This document shows positions 51,614 to 60,092 of a stretch of DNA of 64,000 bases, piece by piece. Within the stretch, counting starts at the first letter, position 1; every line of letters begins with the position of its first letter. The translations under genes and the position numbers were made by a program. Origin of the DNA: Comamonas thiooxydans (lineage in GTDB: Bacteria; Pseudomonadota; Gammaproteobacteria; Burkholderiales; Burkholderiaceae_C); NCBI RefSeq assembly GCF_002157685.2, contig NZ_AP026738.1, positions 4,154,001-4,218,000 on the forward strand, written 5' to 3'. Below the pieces are notes generated by a model. The model was given only the letters and a program-made list of their open reading frames with translations, ran no database searches and was not told where the DNA came from.

Positions 51614-52753
51614 TCAGGCGCCGGTGTCCGGCAGAAACTCCTCTCCTTCGCTCAAGGGCGCAAAGCGGTAGCTGGCCGGCGTGCGGCTGAGCTTGACCGG
51701 AGCGCCCAGCCCCTGGTATTGGCCCATCGTCACCACCATCTCGCGGTGCACGGTATGCGGATGCTCTAGCGCCTGAGCGACATCGAGCACCGGCGCGGCA
51801 GGCACGCCGATGGCCATCAGCTCGTCGGCAAGCTTCACGCCATCGAGCGGCGCAAACGCCTGCTCCAGCAAGGGCTTGAGCTCGGCACGATGGACAGAAC
51901 GCTGGCCTGCGGTGGCAAAGCGCTCGTCCTGCGCCAGCCCCTCCTGCCCGACATGCTGGCACAGCAACCGGAACTGCCTGTCGTTGCCCACGGCCAGAAA
52001 GATGGGGGCACCGCCCGTGCTGAGAACGTCATAGGGATAGATATTGGGATGTGCATTGCCCGAGCGCTGCGGCACCTTGCGTCCCATGAACCAGTTGGCC
52101 GCATGGGGATGGAGCAGCGACAGCCCGGAGTCGTAGAGCGAGGCATCCACCAGTTGCCCCTGTCCGCTGCGCCCCCGCTCGTGCAGGGCCAGCAGCACGC
52201 CTATGGTGGCATTCAAACCCGTCACCATGTCCACCACCGGCAGTCCCACGCGCAGCGGGTCACCGTCGGCTTCGCCATTGATGCTCATGATGCCGGCCAT
52301 GGCCTGGATGGCGGCGTCGTAGCCGGGCAGGCTTCCCAGAGGGCCGTCGGCGCCGAAGCCCGTGACGCGGCACCAGATCAGATGCGGCAGCTCTTCTCGC
52401 ATCTGCTCATAGCCTATGCCCCATTTCTCCATGGTTCCGACCTTGAAGTTCTCCACCACCACATCGGCCTCGGCCATCAATGCGCGCACGCGCTGCTGGC
52501 CTTCGGGCGCGGACAGATCGAGAAACTGGAGGCGCTTGTTGCGGTTCAAGCCGAAGTAGTAGGAGGCCACGCCATCGCGAAACGGAGGCCCCCAGGTGCG
52601 GGTGTCGTCGCCCTGCGGCGGCTCCACCTTGAGCACATCGGCGCCATGGTCGCCCAGTATCTGGCCACAGAACGGCCCGCCGAGAATGCGTGACAGATCA
52701 AGCACCTTGACGCCCTGCAGGGCTCCGGCGCCAATCGAGGCTGGATTGTGCAT
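51614..52753 (-). CDS. Class III CoA-transferase (CaiB/BaiF family)
   Basis: A 379-residue enzyme that moves CoA from one acyl-CoA to a carboxylate. Motifs GVKVLDLSRILGGPFCGQILGDHGADVLKVE and the catalytic Asp146 in GYDAAIQAMAGIM are as in formyl- and succinyl-CoA transferases. It is the last gene of the leftward operon and probably activates an organic acid released by the amidohydrolase or imported. There is a 92-base gap to the preceding Bug receptor. Confidence 0.9.
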   Translation of the reverse strand: MHNPASIGAGALQGVKVLDLSRILGGPFCGQILGDHGADVLKVEPPQGDDTRTWGPPFRDGVASYYFGLNRNKRLQFLDLSAPEGQQRVRALMAEADVVVENFKVGTMEKWGIGYEQMREELPHLIWCRVTGFGADGPLGSLPGYDAAIQAMAGIMSINGEADGDPLRVGLPVVDMVTGLNATIGVLLALHERGRSGQGQLVDASLYDSGLSLLHPHAANWFMGRKVPQRSGNAHPNIYPYDVLSTGGAPIFLAVGNDRQFRLLCQHVGQEGLAQDERFATAGQRSVHRAELKPLLEQAFAPLDGVKLADELMAIGVPAAPVLDVAQALEHPHTVHREMVVTMGQYQGLGAPVKLSRTPASYRFAPLSEGEEFLPDTGA

Positions 52754-52845
52754 GTTTCACTTTCCGACAGAATGCGGGCCCATGGCCTGCGTGTTGATCA
52801 AAGATTGCTCGTGAGCTTGCACCGCCAGTCGCGGCAGCCCATGTC

Positions 52846-53853
52846 TCAGGCCAGAGGCTTTCGGCTCACGCCGCGCACCAGCGCGCTCAAGCGCTGATGG
52901 ATGGCATGGAAACTCTGGTCCGCCTCTACCTGCGAGGCAACGGGCTGGCGGAGGTGCTTGCCCTCCCGCTCCAGCTTGGCGCGGATTTCCGGATTCACCA
53001 GCGCCTGCCCTATGGCGCTGCGCAGCGCGGCCACGCGGTCGGCGGGTGTGCCCTTTTTCACGAAGTAGCCAGCGCTGACCGTGTATTCAAAGTCGGGGCT
53101 GAGACGGCTATGCGATATCAGCGGCACATGGGCCAGCTCCTTCGGCAAGGCCTTGGAAAAGCTGGTCAGAATCTTCAGGCGCCCCTGCCTGACCATGCCT
53201 TCGAAGCTTGTCTGATAAGGCAGGATGGCGAAGTCCACCTGCCCTCCCGCCAGGTCCTGCAGGGCCGGTGCACCGCCCTTGTAGGGCACATGCAGAAACG
53301 GCAGCTTCAGTCTGGCTGCGAGAGCATCGCCCATGAGGTTGTACATGGAGTCCACACCCACCGTGCCATAGGTCAGCGGGCCGCTTTTGCTGGCGCGTGC
53401 ATATTCGATGAACTCGTCATAGCTTTCGACAGGCAGCCCGCTCTTGACCATGAGAACGATGGGCGACTCCGTCGTGGGAGCCGCCAGCGTGAAGTCGCCC
53501 GGCTTGTAGCGCGCTGCCGTATTGAGCATGGGCGCCAGGAAGATCTCGTTGGCCGAACCATGGAAGAACATATAGCCGTCTGCAGGCGCGTTGAGCACCT
53601 TGGCTGCGGCAATCAGGCCCGTTCCGCCGCCCAGGTTCTCCACCACCACCTGCTGCCTGATGCTGCGACCTATGGATTCGGCAAAGATGCGCGCAGCCAC
53701 ATCGCTGGCCCCACCTGCGGGAAAAGGCACCATAAGGACCAGAGGCTTGGCCGGAAAGCTTTCTGCAGCCCGGACCCCGGTCGAAGCTGCCGCCAAGGCA
53801 GCCGCCTGCCACAGCGTGTACCGCATAAAGCCGCGGCGGTTCCCTGTGTTCAT
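52846..53853 (-). CDS. Bug-family periplasmic solute-binding protein (second in the operon)
   Basis: A 335-residue protein of the tripartite tricarboxylate receptor (TctC/Bug) family. The N-terminal NRRGFMRYTLW is a possible twin-arginine signal. Mature marks are PLVLMVPFPAGGASDVAARI, VVENLGGGTGLIAA and HVPYKGGAPALQDLAGGQVDF. Bug proteins bind small acids such as carboxylates or nicotinate. The partner TctA/TctB membrane genes are not in the window. It starts 29 bases after the M20 gene. Confidence 0.92.
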   Translation of the reverse strand: MNTGNRRGFMRYTLWQAAALAAASTGVRAAESFPAKPLVLMVPFPAGGASDVAARIFAESIGRSIRQQVVVENLGGGTGLIAAAKVLNAPADGYMFFHGSANEIFLAPMLNTAARYKPGDFTLAAPTTESPIVLMVKSGLPVESYDEFIEYARASKSGPLTYGTVGVDSMYNLMGDALAARLKLPFLHVPYKGGAPALQDLAGGQVDFAILPYQTSFEGMVRQGRLKILTSFSKALPKELAHVPLISHSRLSPDFEYTVSAGYFVKKGTPADRVAALRSAIGQALVNPEIRAKLEREGKHLRQPVASQVEADQSFHAIHQRLSALVRGVSRKPLA

Positions 53854-53882
53854 CTTTTCTCTCCCGTTCAGAGTGCGACCGC

Positions 53883-55061
53883 TCAGGCCAGATAGCTTTG
53901 CACCAAGTGCGTCCAGAAAGCTGCCCCTATAGGCAGGGCCTTGTCATTGAAGTCGTACAGCGGGTTGTGCACCATGCAGCCTCCGTCCTCGCCCACACCG
54001 TTGCCCAGCCGGATATAGGCACCGGGGCGCTTTTGCAGCATGTAGGCAAAGTCTTCGCTGCCCATGGTCGGCGTGCGCTCGCCCACCTTGTCCTCGCCCA
54101 GCAGGCGTATGGCCACCTGCCGCGCGTATTCGGTCTGGGCTGCGCAATTCACGAGCACCGGGTACTTGTGCACGTAGTCGATGTCGCAGCTGAGCTGATA
54201 GCTCTCGGCCTGGGCCTGCACAAAGGCCTTGATGCGCTTTTCCACCCAGCTGCGCACGTCCGGGTGCAGGGCGCGCACGCCGATCTTGAGCACGGCGCTT
54301 TCAGGCACGATGTTGAAGACCTCGCCGGCCTGGATGGAGCCCACCGTGATCACGGCCGCCTGCTGGGCATCGATCTCGCGCGTGATGATGGACTGCAGCC
54401 CCAGCACGATGCTGGCCGCGCACTGCATGCTGTCTATGCCGTGGTGCGGCATGGCGCCATGGGCGCTGCGCCCGCGCAGCGTGACGGTCACGCGATCGAA
54501 CGAAGCCATGGCCGGCCCCGAGCTGATCGCCATCCGGCCCACGGGCAGGCCCGGCGCGTTGTGCAGCGCGTAGATCTCGTCGCAGGGAAACAGCTCGAAC
54601 AGGCCTTCGTCCACCATGCGCATGGCTCCGCCCTCGTTTTCCTCGGCCGGCTGGAAGATCAGGTTAAGCGTGCCGTCGAAATCAAGCTTCTCGGCGATGA
54701 ACTTTGCCGCGCACAGCAGGATGGCGGTATGTCCATCATGGCCGCAGGCATGCATTTTCCCGGGCAGGCGACTGGCGTAGTCCAGGCCTGTTCTTTCATG
54801 GATGGGCAAGGCGTCCATGTCTGCGCGTATGCCCAGCGACTTGCTTCCCGATCCTTTTCTGAGCACGCCGACCACGCCGGTGACACCCAGGCCGCGGTGC
54901 ACGGCATAGCCCCAGCGAGCCAGGGATGCGGCCACCATGTCGCTGGTGCGCGTCTCTTCAAAGGCAAGTTCGGGATGAGCATGGATGCTGCGGCGAACCT
55001 CCACGAACTCGGCAGCAACGGACTGCAGTTGGGCGAGCAGAAGGGACGTTGAAGATGTCAT
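53883..55061 (-). CDS. M20-family amidohydrolase
   Basis: A 392-residue metallohydrolase with RRSIHAHPEL, IRADMDALPI, MHACGHDGHTAILL and FQPAEENEGGA. It resembles the isolated enzyme at 20274-21470. Between two Bug receptor genes, it probably cleaves an N-acyl amino acid or similar amide, giving an acid for the CoA-transferase and acyl-CoA dehydrogenase. The upstream gap of 180 bases holds nothing I recognise. Confidence 0.9.
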   Translation of the reverse strand: MTSSTSLLLAQLQSVAAEFVEVRRSIHAHPELAFEETRTSDMVAASLARWGYAVHRGLGVTGVVGVLRKGSGSKSLGIRADMDALPIHERTGLDYASRLPGKMHACGHDGHTAILLCAAKFIAEKLDFDGTLNLIFQPAEENEGGAMRMVDEGLFELFPCDEIYALHNAPGLPVGRMAISSGPAMASFDRVTVTLRGRSAHGAMPHHGIDSMQCAASIVLGLQSIITREIDAQQAAVITVGSIQAGEVFNIVPESAVLKIGVRALHPDVRSWVEKRIKAFVQAQAESYQLSCDIDYVHKYPVLVNCAAQTEYARQVAIRLLGEDKVGERTPTMGSEDFAYMLQKRPGAYIRLGNGVGEDGGCMVHNPLYDFNDKALPIGAAFWTHLVQSYLA

Positions 55062-55240
55062 GGCTATGGATGGTTGAAGTACCCCGGCTCATGCCTTGCA
55101 TGGACTCTCGGGCAGTGGCAGGAAGTGGCAGGCAGTGCGAAACAGTGTCCTCCTCACGGCCAAGGCGAGGAGTTTCGAAAAGTTCTAACACGTCCAACCT
55201 TCGATGGCATGCCTGCGCTTGCGCCCAAGCGACAGCGCCA

Positions 55241-56236
55241 TCAGTCAAGCTTCACGCCAGCCTTTCGCACCACCTCGCTCCATTTGTCGAGCTCGCTCTT
55301 CACGAAGCCGGCCAGATAGGCGGGCTGGGTATCCGCGCCGCGCTCCAGGCCCTGGGCCGCAAAGGCTTTCTTCACATTCTCGGAATCCAGCGCCTTGGCA
55401 TAGGCCTGATTGAGCAGCTCCACCCGCTCTGCCGGCATGCTCTTGGGTCCGACCACGCCGAAGAACACGCTCACGTCGTAGCCAGCCAGACCTTGCTCGG
55501 CGATCGTGGGGATCTGGGGCATGGCACTGGAGCGTTTGGCCGTGGCCACGCCGAGGGCCTTGACCTTGCCGGCCTTGATATAGGGCATGGCCGTGAGGAT
55601 GTCGGTGAAGGTCATGTCCACCTGACCAGCCAGCAGGTCGTTGAGCGCCGGCCCCGTGCCCTTGTAGGGCACGTGCTGCAGCTGGGTGCCTGCCATGCCG
55701 TTGAACAGCACACCCGCCAGATGGGACGAGGCGCCGTTGCCCGAAGACGCGAAGTTGAGCTTGCCGGGCTTGCTCTTTTCCAGTGCGATCAGCTCCTTGA
55801 CGTTGCTGACGCCCAGGTCCGGCCGCACCACCAGCACATTGGGCAGATAGCCCACATAGATGACGGGCGTGAAGCTCGTGCGCGGGTCGTAGCTGATGGA
55901 CTTGTACAGCGGCTTGTTGATGGCTAGCGGGCCCGACGTGCCGAACATCAGCGTGTAACCGTCCGGCTTGGCGCGGGCCACGAAGTCCGCACCGATATTG
56001 CCGCCGGCGCCGGCCTTGTTCTCCACGATCACGCTCTGGCCCAGCTCCTTGGTCAGCTCTGTAGCCAGAATGCGGGCCATGGCATCGGTAGGGCCGCCGG
56101 GCGGGAACGGCACGATGAACATGATGGGGCGCTCGGGGAATTTCTCCGCGGCCTGGGCATTCGAAGAGATGCCCAGGCACAGGGCTGCGCTGGCGACCGC
56201 GATAGATCCGGCCAGCAGGCGACGGCTGATGTTCAT
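55241..56236 (-). CDS. Bug-family periplasmic solute-binding protein (first in the operon)
   Basis: A 331-residue TctC/Bug protein. Signal peptide with cleavage near NAQAAEKFPERP; mature marks include VPFPPGGPTDAMARI, VIVENKAGAGGNIGADFVA and HVPYKGTGPALNDLLAGQVDM. AAGGAG lies seven bases before ATG 56236; the longer frame is rejected. It follows the acyl-CoA dehydrogenase gene after 100 bases that contain a half copy of the ATAGCTG..CGCTTG repeat. Confidence 0.93.
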   Translation of the reverse strand: MNISRRLLAGSIAVASAALCLGISSNAQAAEKFPERPIMFIVPFPPGGPTDAMARILATELTKELGQSVIVENKAGAGGNIGADFVARAKPDGYTLMFGTSGPLAINKPLYKSISYDPRTSFTPVIYVGYLPNVLVVRPDLGVSNVKELIALEKSKPGKLNFASSGNGASSHLAGVLFNGMAGTQLQHVPYKGTGPALNDLLAGQVDMTFTDILTAMPYIKAGKVKALGVATAKRSSAMPQIPTIAEQGLAGYDVSVFFGVVGPKSMPAERVELLNQAYAKALDSENVKKAFAAQGLERGADTQPAYLAGFVKSELDKWSEVVRKAGVKLD

Positions 56237-56285
56237 GATTTGTCTCCTTGGTAGGTACGCCAGTCGGTGTTGGCTTTCAAAATAC

Positions 56286-56302
56286 ATAGCTGCTGGCGCT
56301 TG
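56286..56302. repeat. Half copy of the ATAGCTG..CGCTTG palindrome
   Basis: ATAGCTGCTGGCGCTTG, differing from the arm at 18867-18883 at three positions, lies between the acyl-CoA dehydrogenase and Bug genes. Confidence 0.5.
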
Positions 56303-56336
56303 TCTGTATTACGTCAGAGCCGTTTTATTCATTGAT

Positions 56337-58043
56337 TCACTCTTGCCAAGCAGGCGGCATCTCGGCCGCCGCCAGCGGATCGCGTGGCAGCACGCGGTGC
56401 AGCAGCACCAGTTGCGACAGGCGCAGGCGTTCTGCCGAGCCGGTCTGCGCGGCCTCCCACGCCATGGCGATGGCCGTGGTGCAGTTGTAGAGGCCGGTAG
56501 CGGCCTGGCGGGCGAGCACATCGCCGCCATCCTGCGCGGCCTTTTCCGCCAGGGCGCTGGCGCGGGCCAGCGCGTCCTCCAGGGCACTGCGGTAGCCGGG
56601 TGCCAGGCGCGCCTGGTCGAGCAGGCCGTGCAGGTATTGCTGCAGCACTGGCAGCGAGCCTTCGCGCTTGATGGCGCGGATCACGTCCAGCGCCACGATG
56701 TTGCTCGTGCCTTCCCAGATCGAGCCCAGGTGCGCGTCGCGCACCAGGCGCGGGTCGCTCCACTCCTCGATGTAGCCGCAGCCGCCGCGCACTTCCATGG
56801 CGTCGCCAGTGACCTTGCGCGCATCGCGGCAGGCGCGGAACTTGATCATCGGCGTGAGGATGCGCAGCAGCGCATAGGCGCCCTCCTCGCCCGCGTCGGA
56901 GCGCATCAGCGTCTGCGCGGTCTGGAACACCATGGTGCGTGCCTGTTCGGCGGGCACGCGCAGCTTGTCGAGCTGGCGCTGCATCAGCGGCATGTTTTCG
57001 AGGCGCTTGCCGAAGGCGATGCGCTCGTGGGCGATGAACTCGGCCTCCGCCACGGCGCGGCGCATCATGCCGGCCGAACGCACACCGTTCGACAGGCGCG
57101 AGTTGTTGACCATGTCGGCCATCTGCACGAAGCCCCGGCCCTGCTCGCCCACCAGGTAGGCCACGGCGCCGTCCATGCGGATCTCTCCGCTGGCCATGGA
57201 CTTGGTTCCCATCTTGTCCTTCAGGCGAACGATGCGGTAGTGGTTGGTGCTGCCGTCGTCCAGGGTGCGCGGCAGCAGGAACAGCGAGATGCCCTTCATG
57301 CCCAGCGCACCGCCTTCAACGCGCGCCAGCACCATGGCGAACTCGGCATCGGGGTTGGAGCAGAACCACTTGTCGCCCGTGAGAAGCCACGAGCCGTCGG
57401 CCTGCGGGCGGGCCATGGTCAGCGTGTTGGCGATGTCGGAGCCTGCGGCCTGCTCGGTCATGAACATGGCGCCCTGGGCCTGTTCGTCCCAGTCCAGCGA
57501 CAGCAGCTGCGGCAGGTACTTGCTCACCAGCTCGGGCGTGCCGAATTTCTTGAGCGTGCGCGTCAGCGAGTCAGTCATGGACAGCGGGCAGCACAGGCCG
57601 AACTCCGACTGCACGAACATGTAGGTGAGCGCGTATTTGACGGCCGGCGGCATCTTGCCCCGCCAGCCCAGCATGTCGTCGCGGTGCGAGATGGCCTGCA
57701 GGCCGAACTCGCCATAGGCAATGCGCTCCAGTTCCTCGTAGGCCGGGTGCTTGATGATGCGCTGGCGATCGACGCCGGCGCGGGTGCGGTATTCCAGCTC
57801 GGGGGGGTTCTTGTCGGCAATGCCGGCCAGCTCGTCCACACGCCCGCCCGCCAGATGGCCCATGCGCTGCAGATAGGGTTGCAGGTGGGCCAGCAGATCA
57901 GCCGGCAGGTAGAGTGCGAGCAGCGACTGCAGCTCAGGATCGGTGGCGTAGAAATTGGCACCGTGGCGATCAGGCACGGGATGGTCTGCAGCGCAGACAG
58001 CCTGGGCCACGGCATGCATCTGGCTCTTATCGTTGGCGGACAT
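56337..58043 (-). CDS. Acyl-CoA dehydrogenase, AidB-like
   Basis: A 568-residue flavoenzyme. Typical blocks include MTEQAAGSDIANT, the DKWFCSNPDA segment and a C-terminal SIWEGTSNIVALDVIRA. The length and the extra C-terminal helical region resemble AidB, a flavin enzyme of the acyl-CoA dehydrogenase fold whose adaptive-response role involves DNA protection; the catabolic context favours a true dehydrogenase. AGGAGA lies five bases before the ATG. This is the first gene of the leftward operon, divergent from the LysR gene. Confidence 0.88.
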   Translation of the reverse strand: MSANDKSQMHAVAQAVCAADHPVPDRHGANFYATDPELQSLLALYLPADLLAHLQPYLQRMGHLAGGRVDELAGIADKNPPELEYRTRAGVDRQRIIKHPAYEELERIAYGEFGLQAISHRDDMLGWRGKMPPAVKYALTYMFVQSEFGLCCPLSMTDSLTRTLKKFGTPELVSKYLPQLLSLDWDEQAQGAMFMTEQAAGSDIANTLTMARPQADGSWLLTGDKWFCSNPDAEFAMVLARVEGGALGMKGISLFLLPRTLDDGSTNHYRIVRLKDKMGTKSMASGEIRMDGAVAYLVGEQGRGFVQMADMVNNSRLSNGVRSAGMMRRAVAEAEFIAHERIAFGKRLENMPLMQRQLDKLRVPAEQARTMVFQTAQTLMRSDAGEEGAYALLRILTPMIKFRACRDARKVTGDAMEVRGGCGYIEEWSDPRLVRDAHLGSIWEGTSNIVALDVIRAIKREGSLPVLQQYLHGLLDQARLAPGYRSALEDALARASALAEKAAQDGGDVLARQAATGLYNCTTAIAMAWEAAQTGSAERLRLSQLVLLHRVLPRDPLAAAEMPPAWQE

Positions 58044-58247
58044 GAACGTCTCCTGCTGAATTCGAATATCCCCTGAGGAGCTGAGCACCCTCTCATTGAA
58101 AAGAGGACGACAACCTCGCTACAGGGCTTACCTTGCTTGCCGTCTCTGGTTCAGGCCGTGACGAATTCGGGCGATATGTACCGCACACAACGCCAGCAAC
58201 GGAGGCAAGGACTGCCACGAATTTCAGCACCCTCATATATTCACGTC

Positions 58248-58285
58248 AAATATTATTAAAATCTTTCTCAATACTTTTTAAATAT
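58248..58285. promoter_or_regulatory. AT-rich inverted repeat in the LysR/operon intergenic region
   Basis: AAATATTATTAAAA and TTTTTAAATAT pair imperfectly around an AT-rich spacer just upstream of the LysR ATG at 58295. Such T-N11-A-type dyads are usual sites for LysR regulators that repress themselves and activate the divergent operon. Confidence 0.4.
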
Positions 58286-58294
58286 CAATAAAAC

Positions 58295-59182
58295 ATGGAA
58301 CTGAGGTTGCTGCACTACTTCGTCACCCTCGCCGAAGAGCTTCATTTCAGCCGTGCGGCGCAGCGGCTGTCGATCTCCCAGCCCCCGCTGTCCGTGGCCA
58401 TCAAGCAGCTGGAGCAGGAGCTGCAGGCCCAGTTGTTCGAGCGCAGCAGCAAGGGCGTGCGGCTGACTGCGGCCGGTGAACATTTGCTGGACAAGGCACG
58501 CCAGCTATTGGCGTTGAGTCAGCAGGCCGCCCAGGAAACGCGCGACGTGGCCCAGGGCACGCGCGGCCATCTGCGCCTGGGCTTCGTGGGATCGAGCCTG
58601 TACCGCGGCTTGCCACAGGCGCTGGAGCGGTTCCAGCACGACCACCCCCTGGTACGCGTGGACATGCTTGAGGCCAACAGCGCAGAGCAAATCCTGGACC
58701 TGCAGCAAATGCGGCTGGACATGGCCCTGGTCCACTCCATACAGCCGCCCGAAGGAATTGCCAGCCGGCTGCTGATGGAAGAGCCTTTCGTGGTCTGCCT
58801 GCCCGACCGCCACCCGCTGCAGGTCAGCTCCGCCATCGATCTGACCGAACTCAAAAACGACCGTCTGATTCTGTTCTCCAGCCTGGTCTCACCCACCTAT
58901 CACCAGCGCATCTACGAGATGTGCCTGGCCCATGGCTTTGCACCCGAAGTACGCCACGAGGTACGGCACTGGCTGTCGGTGATCTCGCTGGTCTCGCTGG
59001 GTCAGGGCGTAGCCCTGGTACCCCAGGCGCTGACGCGCGTGGGCATGCCGCGCCTGGTGTTCCGCCCGCTCAAAGGCTCGCACCCATCATCGGAGATGCT
59101 GGCCATGTGGCGGCGTACACCGGCCAATCCGCTGGTGCAGGCATTGCTGGCCTGCCTGCACCAGGCGGTGACGGAACTATGA
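58295..59182 (+). CDS. LysR-family regulator of the catabolic operon
   Basis: A 295-residue regulator with its helix-turn-helix in residues 4-60 (LRLLHYFVTLAEELHFSRAAQRLSISQPPLSVAIKQLEQELQAQLFERSS). The effector domain begins near residue 90 with GHLRLGFVGSS, a pattern common in regulators of aromatic and organic acid catabolism. It is divergent from the acyl-CoA dehydrogenase/Bug/M20/CoA-transferase operon, with 250 bases between, and most likely controls it. Inducer unknown. Confidence 0.92.
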   Translation: MELRLLHYFVTLAEELHFSRAAQRLSISQPPLSVAIKQLEQELQAQLFERSSKGVRLTAAGEHLLDKARQLLALSQQAAQETRDVAQGTRGHLRLGFVGSSLYRGLPQALERFQHDHPLVRVDMLEANSAEQILDLQQMRLDMALVHSIQPPEGIASRLLMEEPFVVCLPDRHPLQVSSAIDLTELKNDRLILFSSLVSPTYHQRIYEMCLAHGFAPEVRHEVRHWLSVISLVSLGQGVALVPQALTRVGMPRLVFRPLKGSHPSSEMLAMWRRTPANPLVQALLACLHQAVTEL

Positions 59183-59339
59183 CGCCAAGTCAGGACCGAT
59201 CATCGCTGACCGGCAGGCCTGCCCGTATCTACTTCAGCGCTTCACAGCCGAACTCTTCGAGATAGCATTGGCTGCCCACAAGGAACTCTCGTCTGAATGG
59301 AAATAAGAGGCCAGGACGACTGACACAATTCCGGGCAAT

Positions 59340-60074
59340 TCATCCTGCGACCTGGCTAGTGAATGGGAAGCCGGTCACGCGCTTGGCTCGGGGGGGAGCG
59401 TAGGTACGGACCTTGGAGGTGCTCAGGCCCAGGCGCACCAGCGACTCGGCAATGGTCACGGCCGCAGCTACTCCATCGACCACTGGTACACCAGTCAGTT
59501 CACGGATCTTGGCATCCAGCTCGGCCATGCCTCCACAGCCAAGGCAAATGACTTCCGCATGGTCTTCGCTGACGGCAAGGGCGGCCTGGCGAACAATCGC
59601 TTCAACCGCGCGCTCGGGTTGAGTCTCCAGCTCCAGCACAGCCATGCCACTGGCGCGAACCGATGCACAGCGGTCGTTCAGGCCAGCGAGCTTGAGTCGA
59701 TCCTCTATCAATGGCACAGCGCGATCCAGCGTCGTGACCACCGAGTATTTGTGGCCCAGGAACATGGCCGCGGTGGCCGCTGCCTCGGTGATATCCACCA
59801 CGGGAACGTCCAGCAACTCCTGCAGGCCTTCGCGGCCATGCTCACCGTAGCCGGCTTGAATGACGGCGTCAAAGGGTTGTCCATAGCTCATCACCGCATC
59901 CATAACTCCGACTGCGGCAAGATAGCTCTCGAAATTCCCCTCGACCGATTCGGCCCCAAAGCGCGGGGTCAGCGCGACTATCTCTGTTCCAGGCGCAGCA
60001 ACCTTCCGAGCTTGCATGCCGATGGCATGGGTCATCGACTCGGTGGTGTTCACGTTCACGATCAAAATGCGCAT
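59340..60074 (-). CDS. Asp/Glu/hydantoin racemase-family protein
   Basis: A 244-residue protein of the Asp/Glu racemase superfamily (start ILIVNVNTTESMT, as in hydantoin and allantoin racemases). Catalysis in that family needs two cysteines. The second is present (Cys180 in LGCGGM), but at the first position there is Gly75 in QAGYGEHG instead of cysteine. It may therefore be a decarboxylase-like or other variant enzyme, not a racemase. ATG 60074 is used; the TTG at 60083 lies too close to the ribosome site. It follows the NCS1 transporter gene by 18 bases, so both are co-transcribed. Confidence 0.82.
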   Translation of the reverse strand: MRILIVNVNTTESMTHAIGMQARKVAAPGTEIVALTPRFGAESVEGNFESYLAAVGVMDAVMSYGQPFDAVIQAGYGEHGREGLQELLDVPVVDITEAAATAAMFLGHKYSVVTTLDRAVPLIEDRLKLAGLNDRCASVRASGMAVLELETQPERAVEAIVRQAALAVSEDHAEVICLGCGGMAELDAKIRELTGVPVVDGVAAAVTIAESLVRLGLSTSKVRTYAPPRAKRVTGFPFTSQVAG

Positions 60075-60092
60075 GATTTTCAACTTTCCTTC

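Noticed and set aside
50189..51769. 526-codon plus-strand ORF antisense to acnA
   Set aside because: It is opposite a certain aconitase gene, without a ribosome site or domain.
55968..58076. 702-codon plus-strand ORF antisense to the Bug and acyl-CoA dehydrogenase genes
   Set aside because: It crosses two well-supported minus-strand genes; the translation is low-complexity His/Arg/Ala sequence typical of shadow frames.
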